Below, piece by piece: positions 21,802-31,225 of a stretch of 64,000 bases of DNA. Numbering within the stretch: position 1 is the first letter of the stretch; each line of letters starts with the position of its first letter. Under the pieces are notes generated by a model that searched no databases, had not been told where the DNA came from, and saw only the letters and a program-made list of their open reading frames with translations. Source of the DNA: Epiperipatus broadwayi (taxonomy: Eukaryota; Onychophora; Udeonychophora; Euonychophora; Peripatidae); the NCBI GenBank assembly GCA_028023455.1, contig JAQFVV010006203.1, positions 6,788,821 through 6,852,820 of the forward strand, written 5' to 3'. A program made the translations under genes and the position numbers.

Positions 21802-22720
21802 TCATTTTTTATTACTTTTATTCTTATGAATATTCTCACCTAAAACCCTATTTGCCACTTTTTCTATTTCTGCACACCAGTCCTCATACTCATTTCCAAC
21901 CAACTCTTCCATGGTCTCTTCAACTTGTATTTTATACTCTTCCAACTTATTCTTATCATTCACTTTCCATCCACATCTTTCACTATTGTTTCTACTTTTA
22001 TTTCTATTCTCCATCACATTACTAACCATTTCAATTACAAAGAAATTATGATCACTATTACATACTCTCTCTTTTTTATCAAACACCTTAATTTTTTTTA
22101 CTTTATTCATTCCCTCTCTCTACCAATACGTAATCTATTATGTGGGATATATTATTTCTAGACCATGTGCATTGTCCCTCATAAATATTTAATAAGTTTC
22201 CAGTGCTCAAATTTATTCTCTGACAGAATTTCTTCAAAAACTGTCCATTCTTATTGTCTACATCATCAATTTCTTCAAAATGCCCATTCATATCTCCTAT
22301 AACCATTATTCTCTTACCCTTTTCTTTCAAACTCTATATCCTTAACTAGGCACTCATATATGCTATTGTTCCATTGCATTATAGTTTGACTATCTCCAGT
22401 AGCTATATAAACTATAGCCACCATCCATTCTTGTCTTCCCAACCTTATTTCAAACCACAAATGTTCTTGGCATCTAAGAGTATTTCAATATTTTTTTGAT
22501 ATAACATCTATACCACTAACCTTTTTTTCTTTCTCTTTTCTATTTATACCCTGCCATACTAAATCTTTTAACAGGTTCTTTTTCTTCTCTTAGGTGTGTT
22601 TTCATTACTGCTAATATCTCAAGCTTTTTCATTCATTTTCAATTGCTTTGTTTAATTCCTGCCACTTTTCTGGTCTTCTACCACCTTGCATATTCACACA
22701 CCCAATTTTAATAATTTTTT
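21802..22720 (-). pseudogene. LX copy 3, EEP endonuclease and downstream linker
   Basis: 22103-22330 carries IMVIGDMNGHFEEIDD (catalytic D-x-N) and WSRNNISHIIDYVLVE. 21802-22110 continues with RVCNSDHNFFVIEM (SDH catalytic signature) and the charged linker. The domain entry, a MQGGRRPEKW motif, lies near 22670-22695. The catalytic signatures of the endonuclease survive, although frames are broken between 22330 and 22660. Confidence 0.82.
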
Positions 22721-23000
22721 CTTTCCTAACTACTCTTTTATAAATTTTTTTGATTCTTTCTTCTCCATTATGTTTATAAATAGCTTGCTTATATTAATTT
22801 TACAGACCCATTCCTTCTCCACATCTACATTTATATCTAGATCAACTGCCCTTTGTTCATTCGTTACATCCCACCCATTCTTCTTCTTTCTAATAACACT
22901 GCAATTTAAAATCCCACCCCCGTTTACAAGTTTCCCGAACTACATTCTTTATAAATCAGACTCCCTAAAACTTCACTTCCTTATTTCCCTAAGTGCAATC

Positions 23001-23353
23001 CAGCTCCCTCTTCTTATTTTTTATATAATTAAATCTTTTTTATTTTATATCAATTTTTTTTTTCAGTATCCCTTTTATAAATATATAGGTATGCTTTTCA
23101 ACTAAAGAAAATTTCTGAATGCTTATTAAAGAGATAGAACATTATTTGACAAAATACAAAAATATTGTAAAATATGTATGAATGTTTTTAAATAAAATTA
23201 TGAAATTATAATATAAGCTTTAATAAAAAATTTTTTTAGTTAGACACAAATATTCATTAATATATATATCAATTAAATTTAATGGGATAATTGTGTCAGG
23301 TATGTTCAACAATATTGGCTACATTAGATTGGAAGCTATTTTGTATGAAATGG
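23001..23353. other. AT-rich spacer, nothing recognised
   Basis: Non-coding sequence between LX copy 3 and the inverted repeat at 23354. Confidence 0.5.
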
Positions 23354-23482
23354 GACAACCAGAAAAAATTCAAAAAATATTAACCATTAATATTATTTTG
23401 CAAGCACTTTCGGTACCGGGTACCAGATGGTAAAATAATATTAGTGGTTAATATTTTTTGAATTTTTTCTACTCTGGTTGTC
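23354..23482. repeat. 129-bp inverted repeat (hairpin) with paired GGTACC sites at its centre
   Basis: The left arm starts gacaacc at 23354 and the right arm ends ggttgtc at 23482. The arms match over about 60 bp with a 4-base indel and a few differences. The centre holds GGTACC twice (23412-23417 and 23419-23424). Possibly a small foldback element, but no clear target duplication was found. Confidence 0.7.
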
Positions 23483-23969
23483 AATTTTATAAGTGTACAA
23501 AAATTTACATTATTTAACAGAGTTATTGTATTATTTGCAATTTATAATTTTCTGTTACGTTTAATCTATTTTTGTGTTTTTAATAAATTAGTTACATGAT
23601 TAAAACCAGCTGTAACTGAATAGGAATTAAGTTAAAAATATTAGTAACAGTTTTTAATTTGGAATATTTTTTACTAATATCTTCATAATTCTAAAATTTG
23701 CCAAATTCATTGGTTTGTAATAAATGGATTGAATTCACATAACCAAATTAAAAGATCTTCTTTAGTTCAATTATTTTTTTTTTGTAACAAAAAAATTTAT
23801 TATGAATATGTCATACTTAAATGGCAGTCTAATCCACAATGACACTCATAAAATTTCAAAATCTTTAAAGCAAAGATTAAATTTATTTTTTAATTATTGT
23901 TGCATAATTTGTAGTAGAAATATTATCTTGTTCAATAATGGATATTGTGTTAAATTTTTCCATAATAGT

Positions 23970-24965
23970 GTCACCTAGAAAAAGCTATAGTAATCACTAG
24001 ATTCTAAAAAGTTGTTCATTATGATCCATATTAGTACTTTCGTATCCAATACCCCCAGACTTGTTTATGTTTCTGGGAACAGGGGATCTGCATTTTTTGG
24101 ATCCATTGCACACCCCTTCAGCACCTATTCTTTAACTTTTTGGTTAATTATAAAGCTATCAGCCCAAACTGAAAATGATAATGCTTTTTCAATCCAAGCT
24201 CATTCCCTTGTATAGTCATATAGATCTGAATCCAATTCACTATTTATGTTTTGGTGTCTTTATTTTTTTTAAATAATCATACTCACCATTATCCTTGGGC
24301 CAGGATATTATTGAACCATTAAAACATCAAACGATCACTTATGTTTTCATAAACTGTTAAAGTAATAGCAAATATTTTCACTCAATTGTTTTTTTCATCA
24401 ATATACATTCTTCCACAACCATATCATATTTCAGCATTTCAAATTTAGGTTTTGTAGATGTTAAAATTCCTCATAGTGTGTTATGCTTTGGTAAGCTGTT
24501 CTGATCTTATATTGATTGCAAATTATTTTAGTTGTAATTTATACACTATAGTATCAGTAATTTTTTTTTTTTGATGATTTAAGATCGTCTTAATGACAGG
24601 TGATGGATAATCACTCTTCATGAGAATTCTGTGTAGATCTTTTCTTTTCCTAAATCACTTGTTTCTGAACAAACTTTGTTTTGTTAAACTCTGTGTTTTG
24701 TGTTTTGGTCATAATTGGATGTATATGCTGAGTTTTTTCCTGTGAATGTGAATTTTCTTTAAACTATGGTTTTGATTTTGTCATGTGGTAGTCTTGTTAT
24801 AAGAACATCTGAAAATGCTCATTTTTGTTCTTGTTCAGATTTTATTGTAAATTTATATGAACGGAATATCTTGTTGTGTCCAAAATGTTTATAATAGTGT
24901 TTCACTAAGTAATCATATAATGAATGTCTCATCAACATAGTGAAGCCAGACTTTATGTTGATTTG
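23970..24965 (-). mobile_element. Penelope-like element, left fragment (RT, GIY-YIG remnant, 3' end)
   Basis: On the minus strand from 24965 down: an RT palm (VWLHYVDETFII, near 24900-24950, where the canonical box is YVDDTF), then an RT C-terminal block (SIFRC... and a FTGKNSAYTSNYDQNTKH stretch, about 24650-24850), then a decayed GIY-YIG entry (CGRMYIDE, near 24400-24430), then a non-coding 3' part to about 23970. RT followed by GIY-YIG is the signature of Penelope-like elements with endonuclease. The third palm acid is Asp to Glu and there are many stops. The last 270 bp match 25640-25945 in inverted orientation. Confidence 0.75.
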
Positions 24966-24969
24966 GATT

Positions 24970-25945
24970 AGTATTTATGGCCATGGTTTCAAGATCTACT
25001 AAATATGTATATGTAGAAAAATGTATATTGGTGAAACCAGTCACCTAATTGGAAAGCAATTGAAAGAGCATTGCTAATGACTAGAAAAGAAAAAATTGAT
25101 GTATCTAAAGTAGTAATAGGCCATAAATGTAACAATGAACACATATATGTGTTTTCTTGGGAAGATATAAAAACATTGGATAGAGAGGGAAAAGTCCAAA
25201 AAAAATTTTAAAAAAGCTGCTCAGTAACAAATAACCTCTAAATGTCAATCTAGTGTCTGGAAACCACTAATTAGGTTTATTCTTAAGAAAATGTGGAATA
25301 ACTCATAGATAAGTGTAAGGAATTTCTAGTGATTGTTGCCTTTGGCAGAATACTACTTTAATTGCTTAGAACATTTATCTTAAAATTCAATGTTATGTAA
25401 TCTAAAATTTTTTTTCTATTCCCATGCTAGTTCAATCATTGATCAGGTTAGCAGCACCCGAAGAAGAGGAGGATTAACACCATTCATAATATTGTTATAT
25501 ACTAATCTTTATACTATTACTAATGGTTGGATGTAATTAGGAAGTTTAAATAAGGTTTAATTTTTTTTTCTAAAGACATTCAATATTTAATGTTAGATAA
25601 TGGAAATAGTCCAATACAAATTGAATATCAAAATATATTGATATTGACCTGGATTCAAATCTGTATGACCATACAAGCAAATTAGCTTGGATAGACAACA
25701 TTATTGTATTTTCAGTTTGGGCTGATTGTATAATTTATAGTTAACCAAACATGTAAAAGGTATGTCTTGGAAGAGTGCATTGCATTCAAAGAATCAGATG
25801 TCCTGATCCCAGATTCAAGGTTCCTCATTGATGAAAACCATAAGCTAGAAACTAGCCTGGGTATATTGAATGTAAAGGTACTAAATAGGGTTTATAATGC
25901 GCAACCTTTTAGCATCTATTGATTATTATTATAGCTTGTACTAAG
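24970..25945 (+). mobile_element. Penelope-like element, right fragment (GIY-YIG endonuclease and 3' end), inverted to the left one
   Basis: On the plus strand at 25012-25080 CRKMYIGETSHLIGKQLKEH gives the GIY-YIG core (YIGET ... R/K ... H). After a frameshift, KIDVSKVVIGHKCNNEHIYV and FSWEDIKTLDREGK (about 25090-25200) continue the domain. The non-coding 3' part (about 25640-25945) matches the left fragment's end in inverted orientation. This fragment is 5'-truncated and lacks the RT. Together the two fragments form a head-to-head inverted pair, an arrangement known for Penelope-like elements. Confidence 0.75.
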
Positions 25946-27918
25946 TTGCACAACTATGTGGAAAAAAAAACTGGTTTTAGCAGCTTGTGTAGTGATTGTA
26001 ATGATTCAGCAAACAAAATCCAAGAATAATTAATTATTCAAACCTAATGACATTGGTATCTTTTTTTGTTTTGGCAATTCAAATATTGTTAAAAAATGTA
26101 CATCAACCATGTAAAATATATACTTTTAAAAATACTTTAATTTTGTTACTGGTTAATAAATGAAACAGTTTCCTATTAATTTTTATCCAGTTTCTGTTTA
26201 ATTGAAAAAAGTCTGTTGTTACTACTTGTAAAATATTCTCAAGCATTAACATACACGACATTTCACAACACGCACATCAACAGTTCTTTATGCAAGCTAT
26301 AGAGTTCATTATGATTAGACTCTGGGAGGCTTCAAACTATTGCAATGGCTACTTTAAATGGAAAGAAGAAAATGTTGTTATTACCTAGGATTTGAATGTT
26401 GACTTCTTGTTGGTTGTAGCTTCAATTGAATATCTTTCAAACCGGTTGGATGTGCGGTTTTTTTGAGGAGATTTAATACTTATTATTCATTAGCACTATT
26501 CTTGGAGCCAGTTAAATATTCCTGGTGATTTTTTAAGTTGTTAGGAAGGCATCACTTTATCGGGTAAATTGCTGATCTTAGTAGACTGAGGGCTGGAGCA
26601 CGGTGTATGTTTCCGAGGCTTTTTACACTGCATTGTCAACTGATCGATTGACTGATTTAATCTGATTGGAGACTGATAGATTGAACTCCACTCGTAATCT
26701 GAACTGATTGAACTGAACTGATTAATTGACTGAACTGAACTGATTGCATTCTGAACTCTTTAATTAATTGAACTGGACTGATTGTCCGATGGAAAAAACG
26801 ACTATTTATTAGGATGACCTGTTGTCATTTTGGTACCTGCCAACTATATTTGTTATTGAAATTCCTTAGATAAGCTTTTGATTACTTGTTTTAATCCTGT
26901 TGTCAGTAGCCATTGCAAACTTATTGTTTTGTGGATTTTTAATTAGTAGCGATCACAAATTCTGTGTTTTATATTTTAATTTTCTATATCATTTTTAATA
27001 TTTAATACGCACATATCAACAAGCACTCATTTTGCTATGTTTAAAATCCACTCGTCATTTACGCACATATATATTATTCTAATAATAATTTAAACGAAAG
27101 AGATTTCTTTTTCTTTAATAATTTAAACGGAGAGATATTTTTGATTCATGTAAAGATTTATATTTTAAGCTTTTAGTTTTTTTTTTAAGTTATACTTTCT
27201 ACCTCCTTCCAATTAATCAATTGTAACTTTTATTTCAAACTACTAATAATAGAATTACATTTCGAAAGCAAATTGCATTTTTGTTTAATAAAAAACTCTT
27301 TAGATTTTTATAAACAACAATCTCTCAAACTGTAACCTTCACATTATTTATGATAATTTTATTTTCATAATTTTAAGCCAGAAATTATATATATGTACCG
27401 ATACGATATTGGTACAATATATTTGTATGAATATATTTTAAATTAAAAAATTTAGAATAGTAACTAATAAAAGAAACCAAAGTAGCAATCATAAATTTAA
27501 AAAAATAAAAGTAATTAAAAATCTTAAGATTTATATTCAAGTAAAAATTTTATATCATATATCAAATTAAAAACCAATTTTTAAACAAAATCAAATCAAT
27601 TACTTTAAAATTTAAGATCCTAATATAGCAAAGCTGAAATATGTAATATAGAATAATCATTCATATGTTTTTATATTTTTAAATTCATTTGTAATATTGA
27701 AATTATGTCTTAGTTTTTTGGAAGATAAACTTTCTATTACAAGTACATTACAGTTAATCTGGAACTCTTGGTTTTTGTTAAGCTATCACAGATTAGCAAT
27801 GTTGCCAAATTAAGAATAAATCAGCATTACTTATTTCTTCTCTCCTGTAATAATATAAAGCTTTTGATTTGAAAGCACCCATATAATATTAAATTTTAAG
27901 AAATTTTAATTTTAAATT
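25946..27918. other. Non-coding stretch with a GAACTGA-rich low-complexity block
   Basis: No gene seen. 26640-26790 is dense in variants of GAACTGATTGA and looks like a decayed short tandem array. The rest is plain AT-rich DNA. Confidence 0.5.
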
Positions 27919-28014
27919 CTTCGTCATCATCACCAACAACAACCATTATCAATCCACTGCAGGATGAAGGTCTCTCCAAATTCAATTCATCTTTTCCTAT
28001 CTTTAGCTTCTCTT

Positions 28015-28443
28015 CTACACATCACCCCTGCACACTCTTATTTCATCCATCCATCTCATATGTGGTCTCTTTCTCAGTCTTTTACAATCTCTTGGAATCC
28101 AGTTTAAAATTTCAATTGTCCATCTGTTTTCATGTCTTCTAACAATATGTCCAGCCCAACTCCACTTCAGTCTTTTAATTTTTTCAATGAGGTCAGTAAC
28201 ACCTGTTTGTTCTCTTACCCATACCTTGTGTTTTTGATCTCTTCTTGTTATTCCCAACATGCATCTCTCCATACTTCTTTGAGAGGTCTGACGTCTCTGT
28301 ATTGCTCTTCTATTAAATGTCAAAGTCTCGGATCCATACGTAAGAACTGGCAAAACACATTTATTAAAAACCTTCCTTTTCAAACACATAGGCATATTTC
28401 CTTTTAGTATCAAGTTATTTCTACCAAAAGTACTCCAAAACAA
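28015..28443 (-). pseudogene. RTE C-terminal domain
   Basis: 142 residues following the RT: KVFNKCVLPVLTYGSETLTF, then RSMERCMLGITRRDQK, WVREQTGVTDLIEKIKRLKW, SWAGHIVRRHENRW and KRPHMRWMDEIR. This block is diagnostic of RTE-type ORF2 proteins. No catalytic role is established for it. It overlaps the RT frame at 28421-28443 in another frame, so a frameshift separates the two. Confidence 0.9.
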
Positions 28444-29161
28444 GTTTCATTCTATGATTAATTTCATCCATTATATTTCCATCTGTATTAATAATCTGAC
28501 CAAGGTATTTGTAACTGTTAACTTCTTCTAACTCATCATAATCAATCTTTATTTTCATATTTTGAGAAAATCTATTAAACATTACTTTAATCTTTTTAAT
28601 AGTAATCTGACCAAGGTATTTGTAACTGTTAACTTCTTCTAACTCATCATAATCAATCTTTATTTTCATATTTTGAAAAAAATCTATTAAACAAGTAATT
28701 ACTTTAGTCTTTTTAAATTTATCTTTAGTCCTACTTTCATCTGATAACTCCTGCGACATTTCCTGAAGCTCTAAAGCATTATTTGCAAAAACAACTACAT
28801 CATCTGCAAAATCTAAATGACTTATATAATCTCCATTTACTCTCACTCTTTTAGCTTCCCATTTTAATCCACAAAATACTTCTTGCAGCACTGCTGTAAA
28901 AAGTTTTGGAGATATGGAGTCACCCTGTTTTACACCCTTTTCAATGTTGACTTTCCTACTATCATTATGTAATCTAATTGTTTCTGTTGCATTTTTATAA
29001 ATGTTCTTTAAATTATGACAATATCCTGGATCTACATCTTGATGATCCAATGCTTTAATCACTGAAGAAATGTTTATAGAATCAAATGCCTTTTCATAGT
29101 CGACAAATCCTAAGCATAATGGCAACTCATATTCATTTGTCCTTTCTATAATTTCTCTCAA
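28421..29161 (-). pseudogene. RTE reverse transcriptase, active site intact, with an in-frame 37-residue duplication
   Basis: 246 open codons covering the RT palm and thumb. LGFVDYEKAFDSI has the first catalytic Asp, VKQGDSISPKLFTAVLQEVF is the RTE signature, and LDFADDVVVFA is the intact FADD box (around 28790-28815). The thumb segment QNMKIKIDYDELEEV, then SYKYLGQ, occurs twice because 111 bp is tandemly duplicated (28492-28602 and 28603-28713). The duplication preserves the frame but inserts residues in the thumb. The fingers and start of the RT lie upstream in broken frames, so the enzyme is not encoded whole. Confidence 0.9.
28492..28713 (-). repeat. 111-bp tandem duplication within the RTE RT
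   Basis: Two adjacent, nearly identical units of period 111 bp starting taatctgac at 28492 and 28603. The unit is an exact multiple of three, so 37 residues repeat in frame. Confidence 0.9.
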
Positions 29162-29389
29162 TACCTGGATATGATCTACTGTACTAAAACCACTTTTAAA
29201 TCCAGCTTGTTCTCTTGGTTGGTGGAAATACAGCGTTTTCTGTAGACGAGTTGTAATTATCTTAGTAAAAATTTAGTATAAAACTGATAAAAGACTGATA
29301 GATCTGTAATTTCTAATATCTTTTTTTTATCACCTTTTTTAAATATTAATATTAATACTGCATTCTTCCAATCATCTGGTACATCTTTA

Positions 29390-29991
29390 TCATTTAGACA
29401 TTTGGTATATAATTTTTCTAAAAAAAGTTTCTATTTCTTCTGCTTCTTTTAATATATCACTTATAATTCCATCATTACCTGGAGCCTTCCCTTTCATCAT
29501 AAATTTAATTGCATGTCTCACTTCCTCATTCCAAATTCTGGGCAATTCGGAAGATATAATAGACATAGGAGGCACTTGTTCTTTATTGCTATATAATTCT
29601 TGATAGAAGTCTTTAAACATTTCATGATGTTGTCTCTCTTTTTAGTAATAATGTCATCTTTTTTTCTTATTGCAGATATAAATTTCCTATCAATACCAAA
29701 ATGTTGTTTTACACTCTTTAGACTTTTATTCTCTTCTACAGCTTTCCTTGCAAGTTCACAATTATAGTTTCTTATATCATTTTCAACTCTTTTCCTTACC
29801 ATTTTACAAAATTCGAGATATTCTATCTTTTTTAATGCATCATTGTTGTATATCCTCATATTCCTTCTTTTCTTCATAAATTCTCTAGTCTCAGTAGAAA
29901 TTTTATTGGTAAATTGCTGCTTTTTTCTACCAGCTATCTTTGTTGCAGTTTTTAGAAGGGTATCACTTATTTTCCTCTTAATAACATTCAA
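29390..29991 (-). pseudogene. RTE linker between endonuclease and RT
   Basis: Open stretches 29518-29991 and 29390-29620 in different frames. They carry a basic region (TKIAGRKKQQFTNKISTET, MKKRRNMRIY) and the RT entry motif MMKGKAPGNDGIISDILKE (KAPGxDGI). The latter corresponds to the start of the RT fingers domain in RTE and related LINEs. Confidence 0.85.
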
Positions 29992-30119
29992 ATCTGAATC
30001 ATGTTCAAAATCTACTAATACTTGAAACCGATTTGTAAGTTCTAATTTAAATTTATTAGAATGTTTCTGAAGACTAGGAATATCAACTGTAAATATTGTT
30101 TTTCTTAATAATTTTTGTC

Positions 30120-30920
30120 TCTCTAGTTTTGCATTAACATGTATGTATCTTACATCTTACTAATCAATGATCACTTTCTGTGTTAAATTTATTAAGAACA
30201 TTATAATCTTGAAATATGTATTTTCTGTTAGTCAAAATATAATCCAATTCTACGTACCTTTATTTGGATGCTTCCATGTCCATTTTCTTTTAACATTTTT
30301 CTCAAAAAAAGAATTCATAATATAAAGTTTTTCTTTTTCTGCAAACTCCACAACTTTATGACCTCTCTCATTTCTATTACCATAACCGACATTACCTAGA
30401 GCATTTTTATCTTTCATTTGTTTACCAATTCTAGCATTAAAGTCTCCCATAACAATTTTAAAATGTTGTTTACTGTGATCAAAAGCCTTTTATACATCCA
30501 TATAAAAATCTTCTACTACTTCATCACTATGAGAACTTGTTGGGGCATACACCTGAATTATCTGCATTTGGTATCTGCTATTAAATTGTAAAATTAATCT
30601 TGCCACTCTATCTGATACACCATCAATCTCCACAATGTTCTTCCATTTTTTATTTATAATGAATCCTACTCCATTTGTATTTCCAATATTTCTGCCTTTA
30701 TAGTAGAGTATATGTCCACTTTTTAAATCGTTTCTTCACATTTTCTTCTAACTTCACAAAGTCCAATAATGTCCCACTTAATATAAGACAGTTCTTCTAA
30801 CTCTTGCAATCTCCTTTCATTTGAAAGTGATCTGCAGTTGTAAGTACCTAAAAAAATAGTTGTCATGAAATGGCAGCCTGAGTCTGCAATCAGGGGATTC
30901 TTAGCATCCTCTGCCTTCAC
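30120..30920 (-). pseudogene. RTE EEP endonuclease domain
   Basis: 30723-30920 holds the N-terminal part: LGTYNCRSLSNERRLQEL, then WDIIGLCEVRR with the metal-binding Glu. 30250-30450 holds MGDFNARIGK (D-x-N) and the KRKWTWKHPNKGT block. The SDH signature (TESDH) lies near 30150-30170. All the catalytic signatures visible are conserved, although frames break between them. Confidence 0.88.
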
Positions 30921-31225
30921 CTGCCTTGACTTTACAGCCTCCTGGGAATAAGGGCCATGTTTTATTTTTGTCTGTCATGATTGTATATATTTGAAAAAGT
31001 ATTCTTAAACTTGAGGTAAAAAGCCAATAAACTCACCATGCTGGCTAATGCATGTTGGTGAGCAGCCCATCCATGTTCATATACTATAAAATAATCACAT
31101 AGTAATAACAGCTGCAATGGCAAGAACGTATGGAGTGGACATTAGGAATTTGCCCTGCTCGGTTCCTTTAAGGCCTCCAAGAGGAATCAAAGAGTCTCCT
31201 TTCAGTTAATAGCAAGCTCCTTTCT

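Larger units (their letters stand above)
19339..23000 (-). mobile_element. LX-family non-LTR retrotransposon, copy 3 (5'-truncated)
   Basis: Minus-strand LINE colinear with copy 2. On its own strand: the end of the SGNH region (near 22980), EEP endonuclease (about 21990-22720), charged linker (21802-22110), RT (about 20610-21480), thumb/connection (19995-20412), zinc-knuckle region (19583-19789) and 3' UTR with pentamer tail (about 19337-19360). The RT box is destroyed near 20656-20667 (ADYI), next to a poly(A) run. Its 3' tail abuts the truncated 5' end of copy 2, giving a head-to-tail pair. Confidence 0.87.
27919..31225 (-). mobile_element. RTE-clade non-LTR retrotransposon, near full length, inactivated
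   Basis: Minus-strand LINE of about 3.3 kb. 5' to 3': a GC-richer 5' UTR (about 30980-31225), EEP endonuclease (about 30120-30920), linker (29390-29991), RT (28421-29161), C-terminal domain (28015-28443), and a short 3' UTR ending in a TGATGATGACGA-type trinucleotide tail (27919-27940 on this strand). Small size, one ORF, the RT box GVKQGDSISPKLF and the TYGSET/GITRRDQK/RLKWSWAGHI C-terminal block are RTE-clade features. Stops and frameshifts break the ORF into at least six pieces. Confidence 0.92.

Noticed and set aside
22686-23105. 139-codon plus-strand ORF
   Set aside because: Antisense shadow of LX copy 3 (its pre-endonuclease region); the Phe/Leu/Ile-rich product is what reversed Lys/Asn-rich coding gives.
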